Shown: piece by piece, positions 1-4,844 of the stretch | Layout of the letters: each line of letters starts with the position of its first letter | Numbering within the stretch: the stretch's first letter is position 1 | NCBI GenBank assembly: GCA_027483785.1 | Contig: JAIXTU010000134.1 | Span: 1-12,009 of the forward strand | Reading direction: 5' to 3' | Source: Flavobacterium sp. | GTDB lineage: Bacteria > Bacteroidota > Bacteroidia > Flavobacteriales > Flavobacteriaceae | DNA length: 12,009 bases | The notes under the pieces: generated by a model | The model's database searches: none | Seen by the model: only the letters and a program-made list of their open reading frames with translations | Told to the model about the DNA's origin: nothing | Program-made: the position numbers and the translations under genes

Positions 1-840
1 ATGGTTTAGTGCTTCCTGAAGTGTTGTGTCTTTTATGTTTCCAAAGTGTTGAGGCATTGAGGGGCAGTTTTTAATGTTACCAGAAATATCTATCGTTAAT
101 TTACAATTTAAACAAGTATTCTTTTTTAAAGACTCTGTGAATAAACGCAAATTTATTTGGTTCATTTCGATAATTACGTTGCCGCAATAGCGATTTATTT
201 CTTGCAGAGCTAAATACTCAATGTCTATTCTATCGTTTAAAACAAAATTTTCTTTTAACCTTGTAAGGTTGTAAAAAGCGATTTTTTTTATTCGTAAATT
301 CTCTTTCAACTCATCAAGGACATATGTATCTTGTGGTCGAATATTTCTACAGTTGATATATAACTCAATATGGTCAATTGAGGTATTTGATAGTTTGGTT
401 ACTAATTGAGTTAGGTTTTTTTTTGGAAGAATCAAAACATTGATTAATACTGCTTTTAGTCCGAGTTCAGAAAGATTGTCCAAGAAAGAAGCTGAGGACA
501 CTGTCCTAAAGTTCTTTTCGCTAAGTTCGATTACTGCATTATTGATTTTAGATGGAGTCTCGTATTTAGCTGAAATTTCTGGGAAATATTCTGGCTTTGT
601 TGTGTAAAACAATAAATTTAATTGCAATAGATAATCTACCCATTTTTGTATTCCAGCATCAAATTGGTTTCCATATCTTTTCTTTATCTTTTCTAAATTT
701 TTCTCTTCTAATTCAAGAATTTCAGCAATTAAATTCGGGATAAAATATAATTTTGAGAGCTGTAAATCTATTAAAACTGATCTAGTGTAGCCTTTTACAA
801 CTCTAATGTTTGCGTGTAATATCAAAAAACCTTTATTCAT
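1..840 (-). CDS. gwsS: SPASM-domain peptide maturase, grasp-with-spasm type (C-terminus beyond window)
   Basis: My translation of the minus strand is open for 280 codons from the ATG at 840 to the window edge. The N-terminus (residues 1-45: LILHANIRVVKGYTR, then DLQLSKLYFIPN) resembles the start of SPASM maturases of the grasp-with-spasm system. The C-terminal part carries the SPASM-like cysteine cluster: Cys219, Cys243, Cys246 and Cys259 in CLNCKLTID and IKNCPSM. No CxxxCxxC radical-SAM cluster motif occurs in the visible residues. The stretch after KINNAVIEL (about 98-106), where it might be expected, has none. Role, from the family: it acts with the ATP-grasp enzyme to modify a precursor peptide in the cytosol; the chemistry is not established by this sequence. 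The ATG overlaps the preceding small gene by 8 bp, implying translational coupling. Family assignment is fairly secure; the gene symbol follows the family name. Confidence 0.82.
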   Translation of the reverse strand, partial: MNKGFLILHANIRVVKGYTRSVLIDLQLSKLYFIPNLIAEILELEEKNLEKIKKRYGNQFDAGIQKWVDYLLQLNLLFYTTKPEYFPEISAKYETPSKINNAVIELSEKNFRTVSSASFLDNLSELGLKAVLINVLILPKKNLTQLVTKLSNTSIDHIELYINCRNIRPQDTYVLDELKENLRIKKIAFYNLTRLKENFVLNDRIDIEYLALQEINRYCGNVIIEMNQINLRLFTESLKKNTCLNCKLTIDISGNIKNCPSMPQHFGNIKDTTLQEALNH

Positions 841-1033
841 TAAAAATTTTACAAATTGGTTTATAGAAATTTGCAGGAATGTGCTCGGTAGTTTTGTAAA
901 AAGAGGAGTCTGTTACAAATACTTTAGCCGTATTATTTTCATTTAAATCTACCTCTGTCATTAAATAAAAATAGGCAGGCAAAGGTACTATACTCGAAAA
1001 ATGTTCAATAGTTTGTTCTAAAATATTACTCAT
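833..1033 (-). CDS. Unrecognised 66-residue protein inside the RiPP operon
   Basis: This small reading frame sits exactly between the ATP-grasp and SPASM genes. Its ATG (1033) overlaps the end of the ATP-grasp gene by 8 bp and its stop overlaps the SPASM gene start by 8 bp. That end-to-end packing is the main argument that it is translated. The product is soluble-looking and acidic, without signal peptide, membrane segment or cysteine cluster (one Cys, in the C-terminal PICKIF). It has no GG leader cleavage motif, so it does not look like a second precursor. I do not recognise a domain. It could be an accessory or scaffold factor for the two maturases, but that is inference from position only. 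Confidence 0.65.
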   Translation of the reverse strand: MSNILEQTIEHFSSIVPLPAYFYLMTEVDLNENNTAKVFVTDSSFYKTTEHIPANFYKPICKIFNE

Positions 1034-1955
1034 GATTTTTTATGTATTCAGCTATCAGTTTTTCAATGTTATAGTTACAAGTAGTCGAAATGTCTTCGAA
1101 GATACCATCAGGATTAATTTCTAAGAAATACAAATCATTATTAGAATCCAAAATGAAATCTATTGTTGCAATTTTTATTTCTAACTGAGTTAATAGTTTA
1201 TAAAGATGCTTTTCAGTTTTTACATCAAGTTTAAATGGTGTTCGTCTTGTTGGTTTATTGGAGTTGTATAAGCGGAAATCAGTTTGTGTTCTTTTATCGT
1301 TTTGGGAAAAAATCGCTTGGCCATAAAATTCCCCATCTAAAAAAAACACTTTTATATCGCATAATTTGGGAATATACTTTTGAAATAGTGAAATACCAAA
1401 TTTATCCGGAAGTACTAAACATTGAGATTTATTTATTGTTTTGGTATAAGGTCTAAATAGCTTGCCGTTTAAGCTTAAATTAAACATATCATGGCAGGAT
1501 TTTGTAATTATCTTGCCTTCTGCATTTAGAAATCTTAATAGAGTAGTTTTGTTATTCGTTAGAATCGTTTTGGGTATTTTCAGTCCTATTTCTGATGCCA
1601 TTTGCAGTATCTCAAATTTACTTTTATCAGTAATTTTTAATTGTTGACCCAAAACATTACATTTCTTCAAGGAGTTAAAGAAGCCTCGCTGATATTCGTA
1701 AACTAACTGCGTTTCTATAATTTCATTTCCTACAGTAGCACATTTTATTTTATATATCCAATAAAAATCTGTTGTTTCAAAAGTGCCATTTTCTTTAGCT
1801 TCGATAAGATAATTGATTTTATTAAATTCTTTCACATAATCGTTAATCCTTTCAAATGGGATTTTGTAAAAATTTAACCAATCAATTACATTACAGACTA
1901 CTGGGTTGAATGATCGAGTAATAATAAATCTTCTTTTTATTTTTCCTGCAGGCAT
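1026..1955 (-). CDS. gwsG: ATP-grasp peptide maturase, grasp-with-spasm type
   Basis: This is a 309-residue ATP-grasp ligase, the usual size for MvdD/GwsG-like peptide ligases, which use ATP to activate Asp/Glu side-chain carboxylates in a precursor peptide and join them to Ser/Thr or Lys. The N-terminal domain begins IITRSFNPVVCNVIDWL (about 11-27). The central ATP-grasp portion includes KIITKSCHD (148-156) and KYIPKLCDIKVFFLDG (193-208). The C-terminal Mg-ATP signature is ATIDF (263-267) followed by YFLEINPDG (276-284), with Glu279 and Asn281 as likely metal ligands. The ending CNYNIEKLIAEYI (293-305) is characteristic of the GwsG family. The ATG lies inside the last codons of the upstream thioredoxin-like gene (19-bp overlap), so expression is probably coupled. 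The alternative, an RimK-like ligase, is less likely given the SPASM neighbour and the GG-leader precursor. Confidence 0.88.
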   Translation of the reverse strand: MPAGKIKRRFIITRSFNPVVCNVIDWLNFYKIPFERINDYVKEFNKINYLIEAKENGTFETTDFYWIYKIKCATVGNEIIETQLVYEYQRGFFNSLKKCNVLGQQLKITDKSKFEILQMASEIGLKIPKTILTNNKTTLLRFLNAEGKIITKSCHDMFNLSLNGKLFRPYTKTINKSQCLVLPDKFGISLFQKYIPKLCDIKVFFLDGEFYGQAIFSQNDKRTQTDFRLYNSNKPTRRTPFKLDVKTEKHLYKLLTQLEIKIATIDFILDSNNDLYFLEINPDGIFEDISTTCNYNIEKLIAEYIKNHE

Positions 1956-2536
1956 TTGGTAATACTATTAAGATAGCTTTGATATAAATTCAATATTAAC
2001 GGTGTGTAAAGCTCACTTTTTTTGCTAGCAGGACCGCCGTGGTAGCAGTAAATAATTTCTCCATCGCAAGTGATAACATTTGTTGGATAACCGCTACAAA
2101 TTTCTAATTTGTCTATTTCCTCTCTACTTAGTAAAATTTGTTTGAAATTCGAAGGATGTTCTTCGAGAAAACTTTTGACATCTTCATGACTTTCATAAGT
2201 AATCGCTATAAAATTAACTCTATCTCGAAATTGTTTTTCTATCCTATTCAATAATGGAATTTCTTCAATACACGGCGCACAACTTTTAAACCAAAAACTA
2301 TAAAAGACTATTTTTCCTAAATTTTTACTATTAAAACTTTGACCTTGTAAATCTTGCGCTATGATCTGAGGCATTTTCATACCATGCTTAAACTTGCCTT
2401 CATTTTCCATTATTAAATTCAAAGCTTGTTCCTCAAGCGAATAGTCTTTTTTCGATTGAGCTAATTCTATTTTGATCTGCGCAGTTGCATTTAAAAAAAA
2501 TAAAGAAGCATATACGTAGATTATTTTTTTGTTCAT
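1937..2536 (-). CDS. Exported TlpA/ResA-like thioredoxin-fold protein
   Basis: The protein has 199 residues and an N-terminal signal peptide: MNKK, then a hydrophobic stretch ending near NATAQ at 16-20. The thioredoxin fold follows: VFYSFWFKSCAPCIEEIP places the redox motif CAPC at 86-89. The fold's conserved cis-proline is Pro151 in GYPTNVI, followed by a beta-strand and a C-terminal helix. Extra cysteines occur at 147, 157, 164 and 195. The family reduces or isomerises disulfides outside the cytoplasm, in the periplasm or anchored to a membrane. It lies between the precursor and the ATP-grasp gene, so it is probably cotranscribed. Its substrate could be a cysteine of the exported peptide or of an exporter, but this is unproven. 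Such thioredoxin-like proteins also occur widely in Bacteroidota without RiPP links. Confidence 0.85.
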   Translation of the reverse strand: MNKKIIYVYASLFFLNATAQIKIELAQSKKDYSLEEQALNLIMENEGKFKHGMKMPQIIAQDLQGQSFNSKNLGKIVFYSFWFKSCAPCIEEIPLLNRIEKQFRDRVNFIAITYESHEDVKSFLEEHPSNFKQILLSREEIDKLEICSGYPTNVITCDGEIIYCYHGGPASKKSELYTPLILNLYQSYLNSITKCLQEK

Positions 2537-2555
2537 TGGATTAAATTTTTATTGC

Positions 2556-2588
2556 AAAAATAGCCTAGTCATTAGTTTAACTAGGCTA
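2556..2588 (-). terminator. Hairpin terminator/attenuator after the precursor gene
   Basis: On the minus strand TAGCCTAGT (2588-2580) pairs perfectly with ACTAGGCTA (2569-2561), giving a 9-bp stem with a 10-nt loop, followed at once by TTTTT (2560-2556). It starts 16 bases after the precursor stop codon and ends 19 bases before the thioredoxin-like ATG. This is the layout of an intrinsic terminator. Partial read-through would give much precursor mRNA and little enzyme mRNA. Confidence 0.7.
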
Positions 2589-2604
2589 ATAAGACAGTTA
2601 GGGG

Positions 2605-2859
2605 CTAGCCTACTTCTGTGCCAATTGGTTTAACTCCTCCCCAGTCAGCGTCAGGTTGATCACATCTTTCCTGTACTAGACTTCCATCACCACCATAATA
2701 GCCAATATCCATAAATGTTTGTCCAGCTGGATTGGTGTAAAGCCCAATCACCTTGGCGCTAGTTAATGTTCTTCGACCTCCTCTGATGGCTTCGAATTCT
2801 TTGTTTAGAAGTTTAAAATTTGAAAATTCCGATAATAAAAAATCTTTTTTCATTGTCAT
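2605..2859 (-). CDS. RiPP precursor peptide with GG leader
   Basis: This 84-residue peptide is the likely substrate of the downstream maturases. The leader runs MTMKKDFLLSEFSNFKLLNK, then EFEAIRGG, with the double glycine at 27-28. Such leaders are recognised by C39 peptidase exporters, and this one resembles the natural-product precursor families of Bacteroidota. The 56-residue core begins RRTLTS. It holds many potential crosslink donors and acceptors: Thr31, Thr33, Ser34, Thr42, Thr48, Ser60 and Thr81 against Asp51, Asp58, Glu64, Asp67, Asp70, Asp72 and Glu82. It has one cysteine (Cys66) and a glycine/tyrosine stretch GYYGGDG (53-59). A second Met at codon 3 is an equally good start. The gene is first in the operon and has a terminator just after it, consistent with high expression. 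No crosslink pattern can be deduced by eye. Confidence 0.8.
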   Translation of the reverse strand: MTMKKDFLLSEFSNFKLLNKEFEAIRGGRRTLTSAKVIGLYTNPAGQTFMDIGYYGGDGSLVQERCDQPDADWGGVKPIGTEVG

Positions 2860-2956
2860 AAATTTAATTGTTAATAATTAATGCTAAGATTCGAACTTTA
2901 ATTCAAACTACTTACGTGCACTTAAATAGTCGAAAGAAATGCGCTACTCTTATTCC

Positions 2957-2982
2957 CAAAAATATAACTTTTAGCTTACCAA
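2957..2982 (-). promoter_or_regulatory. Candidate promoter of the RiPP operon
   Basis: On the minus strand TATTTTTG (2964-2957) matches the Bacteroidota -7 consensus TAnnTTTG exactly. A TTG (2982-2980) lies 15 bases upstream, somewhat closer than the usual -33 spacing. Transcription would start near 2950, leaving a leader of about 90 nt before the precursor ATG. Confidence 0.45.
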
Positions 2983-3013
2983 TATTCGATAATTTTTCTT
3001 TTCATATGCAATT

Positions 3014-3027
3014 TTTATGCGCATAAA
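3014..3027. promoter_or_regulatory. 14-bp palindrome, candidate operator of the XRE regulator
   Basis: TTTATGCGCATAAA is a perfect 14-bp palindrome lying 5 bases upstream of the TAnnTTTG element at 3033-3040, that is, between the -33 and -7 regions of the regulator's own promoter. A dimeric HTH protein bound here would block that promoter. The assignment is inferred from position and symmetry. Confidence 0.4.
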
Positions 3028-3032
3028 TGCGT

Positions 3033-3040
3033 TATGTTTG
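3033..3040 (+). promoter_or_regulatory. Bacteroidota -7 element for the XRE gene
   Basis: TATGTTTG matches TAnnTTTG exactly and lies 23 bases before the ATG at 3064, predicting a short leader. No convincing -33 TTG is visible at the right distance, so the promoter may be weak or activator-dependent. Confidence 0.5.
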
Positions 3041-3063
3041 CAATGCCCAAACAGTAACCTACA

Positions 3064-3423
3064 ATGCTATTAAAAAAACTAATTGAAGCTAGGAAGGCAA
3101 GCGGTTTTACGCAAGCAACACTTTGTGAGAAAATATCTATGGAGCAAACAACGTACTCTCGTAAAGAAAATGGTCGTAGTCCCATGACTGAAGCAGAGTG
3201 GATTAGAATTGCTAAGGCGCTGTCTGTGAAAGTAGATGATATTAAGGAGATTGTACAGGTTGACAGCTCTATTAATGATAACTACACTGCCGTAAATAAT
3301 CCCAAAGAAGTTGAGCAGGTTAGTATCCTTAAGAGCAGTTATGATACAATGATAAAATACATAGCCAAACTCGAAGAACAAAATGCTACTCTGAAAGCAC
3401 AAATTGCTTCGGATAAGAAATAA
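3064..3423 (+). CDS. XRE-family helix-turn-helix transcriptional regulator
   Basis: The product is a 119-residue DNA-binding protein. The HTH_3/XRE domain spans about residues 3-61: LIEARKASGFTQATLCEKISM then TTYSRKENG and IAKALSVKVDDI. The recognition helix falls near 27-36. The linker (65-83) is polar. The C-terminal part (about 84-117: SILKSSYDTMIKYIAKLEEQ onwards) has heptad spacing of a short coiled coil, probably for dimerisation. There is no ligand-binding domain. It is transcribed away from the RiPP operon across a shared 204-bp control region containing a 14-bp palindrome, so it is a plausible local regulator of itself and of the precursor promoter. A longer frame on the opposite strand is not coding. 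Confidence 0.85.
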   Translation: MLLKKLIEARKASGFTQATLCEKISMEQTTYSRKENGRSPMTEAEWIRIAKALSVKVDDIKEIVQVDSSINDNYTAVNNPKEVEQVSILKSSYDTMIKYIAKLEEQNATLKAQIASDKK

Positions 3424-3509
3424 TGTTTTGGAAGAAGTAGGATTTGAAATGGTGTTTTTTTCAAAACTTTTTTTCTCGAAAACAAACGTTTTTTCAAAGA
3501 CGTAATTTC

Positions 3510-3614
3510 GCGCGAACGGGTGGAGCGATATCCTTTTTTGCACTACGGAATTTCCACTAAAAGGTTGCAAAAAAGATTTAGCGGAACACGTGACGGCGTG
3601 CACCTCTTTTGCGC
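3510..3614. repeat. Imperfect inverted repeat, REP-like intergenic element
   Basis: Between the convergent XRE and LacI genes, the inner arms are CGATATCCTTTTTTGC (3526-3541) and GCAAAAAAGATTTAGCG (3567-3583). The outer arms are GCGCGAACGGGTG (3510-3522) and CACCTCTTTTGCGC (3601-3614). Inside the loop GGAATTTCC (3547-3555) is itself symmetric. The whole could fold into one long interrupted hairpin. It resembles the intergenic dispersed elements I associate with flavobacterial genomes, but with one copy in the window this cannot be tested. It may also end transcription from both sides. Confidence 0.45.
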
Positions 3615-3671
3615 AGCGACGGATGGTTTGCCGGCGCGCCCAAAAACTTCGAGAATTAAATCAAGGGTTTA

Positions 3672-4703
3672 CTAACTGCCATTAAATTGCGACGATTGTC
3701 TTTCAACCACACTAGTTGTTAGTGATATGGTCTTTAAATCGTACGGTTGGTTTGCTTTTCGTGCCTCGATTTCTTCCAGCAAGCAATTGAATGCCAAGGC
3801 ACCCATTTCTTCGCCGGGTTGATCGATGGAACTGAGTTGCGGGGTAATTACTTGCGACATAAACCAGTTGCTGAAACCAATGAGTGCCACGTTCTCGGGA
3901 ACTTTAATGCCGTTTTCGTTAAAGTACGAAATCACGCCAACTGCTACCAAATCGGTTATGGCGAAGATGCCTTCAACGTCGGGATGGTCGGTCAGAATTT
4001 GTTTCGCGAATTCACGTCCTTCCTCAAAAGTAACGTGCGTGCAGGTGTAAACTAGTTTCGGATTGTAGGTAATGCCGTGTTTTTCTAACGCCAATTTGTA
4101 ACCCATCCAACGATCTATGGCACCTTGCGGATTTACGGGTCCGCGTATGTGCGCAATTTTTCTGCATCCTTTTAAAATTAAATGTTCGGTAGCGTCGAAA
4201 GCCGCTTGCCGATCGTTGATCACTACTTTAGTACTGGGAATGAGTTTTGAAATTTTATCGAATTGAACCAACGGAATATTCCGACGTATGATTTCTTTAA
4301 GATGCGCTTCGTCGTTGCTGTCGTTGGATAGTGAAATCAGAATGCCGTCGACACGTTTGTTGATGAGTAGATCGACTTGTTTTCGTTCTAATTCTACCGA
4401 TTCTCCCGATTGAAGTACGATGGCGAGGTAACCGTGTTTTGCAGCTTCATCGAGTATGCCGTTGAGTACTTTTGAAAAGAAGTGGTGTACAATTTCGGGT
4501 ATAATAACACCAATGGTTTTCGACTCTTGTTTGCGGAGGTTTACGGCGAAGGAATTGGGTGTAAAATGTAGTTCCTCTGCTAGTTTTAATACGGCTTCCC
4601 TTGTTTTTGGGCTTACGTCGGCGTAGCCTTTTAGCGCTTTGGAAACGGTAGTAACCGAAATACCTAAAGTTTCGGCAAGTTCTTTTAAAGTAGTGTCTTT
4701 CAT
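3672..4703 (-). CDS. LacI-family transcriptional repressor of the sugar locus
   Basis: The product has 343 residues, typical of the LacI/GalR family. The N-terminal HTH (about 4-24: TTLKELAETLGISVTTVSKAL) and the hinge region near SFAVNLRKQ (51-59) are followed by a periplasmic-binding-protein-like effector domain starting KTIGVIIPE (62-70). That domain contains the family's DGILISLSN strand and ends in a dimer interface with SSIDQPGEEMGALAF. The start is placed at the ATG at 4703 because the HTH normally begins within a few residues. A longer frame from 4769 would run through the two operators. The gene is divergent from the TonB-dependent receptor. The operators lie between this gene's predicted transcription start and its ATG, which implies autoregulation. 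The effector is not evident from sequence; from context it is sucrose or a fructose derivative. Confidence 0.92.
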   Translation of the reverse strand: MKDTTLKELAETLGISVTTVSKALKGYADVSPKTREAVLKLAEELHFTPNSFAVNLRKQESKTIGVIIPEIVHHFFSKVLNGILDEAAKHGYLAIVLQSGESVELERKQVDLLINKRVDGILISLSNDSNDEAHLKEIIRRNIPLVQFDKISKLIPSTKVVINDRQAAFDATEHLILKGCRKIAHIRGPVNPQGAIDRWMGYKLALEKHGITYNPKLVYTCTHVTFEEGREFAKQILTDHPDVEGIFAITDLVAVGVISYFNENGIKVPENVALIGFSNWFMSQVITPQLSSIDQPGEEMGALAFNCLLEEIEARKANQPYDLKTISLTTSVVERQSSQFNGS

Positions 4704-4718
4704 ACCTGGTTTCAGAAT

Positions 4719-4734
4719 CCGAAAACGTTTTCGG
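4719..4734. promoter_or_regulatory. LacI-type operator, proximal copy
   Basis: CCGAAAACGTTTTCGG is a perfect 16-bp palindrome with the central CG typical of LacI-family operators. It lies 16 bases upstream of the repressor ATG. Its centre is 21 bp, two helical turns, from that of the second copy, so two dimers could bind on one face of the DNA. Confidence 0.85.
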
Positions 4735-4739
4735 TCATT

Positions 4740-4755
4740 TCGAAAACGTTTTCGG
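4740..4755. promoter_or_regulatory. LacI-type operator, distal copy
   Basis: TCGAAAACGTTTTCGG has a perfect 14-bp palindromic core (4741-4754) and differs from the other copy at one outer base. It sits just downstream of the predicted transcription start of the repressor gene. It may also overlap the -33 region of the receptor promoter, so it could control both directions. Confidence 0.82.
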
Positions 4756-4782
4756 TTATAAATCATCAAAAATATAAGATTG
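4749..4782 (+). promoter_or_regulatory. Candidate promoter of the receptor/sugar operon
   Basis: TAAGATTG (4775-4782) matches TAnnTTTG at all but one specified base. A TTTTCGG (4749-4755), a poor -33 element overlapping the distal operator, lies 20 bases upstream. Transcription would begin near 4789. This is the best candidate on the plus strand but is not a clean match. Confidence 0.35.
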
Positions 4783-4800
4783 TAATTTTAATTTCGGCAA
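4767..4800 (-). promoter_or_regulatory. Candidate promoter of the LacI-type repressor gene
   Basis: On the minus strand TATTTTTG (4774-4767) matches TAnnTTTG exactly and TTG (4800-4798) lies 23 bases upstream, an acceptable -33 spacing. The start site near 4760 puts both palindromic operators in the early transcribed region, suiting repression by roadblock. Confidence 0.6.
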
Positions 4801-4844
4801 TTATTAAACAAAAAATTTCTTAATAAACCAAAACTTTTCCGAAA

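Noticed and set aside
3477..3495. CGAAAAC-AA-ACGTTTTTTC resembling a spaced LacI operator
   Set aside because: The two extra central bases disrupt the required spacing and it lies downstream of convergent gene ends, with no promoter nearby.
3079..3603. 174-codon minus-strand frame opposite the XRE gene
   Set aside because: It runs through the inverted repeat and antisense to a clear HTH protein; its translation shows no domain, and it is compositionally odd.
3747..4055. Plus-strand frames antisense to the LacI-family gene
   Set aside because: Shadows of a well-supported coding sequence, with no recognisable domain.
4704..4769. 22-residue N-terminal extension of the LacI-family protein
   Set aside because: These codons are the two operator palindromes, giving a repeated RKRFR artefact; the HTH starts properly at the ATG at 4703.
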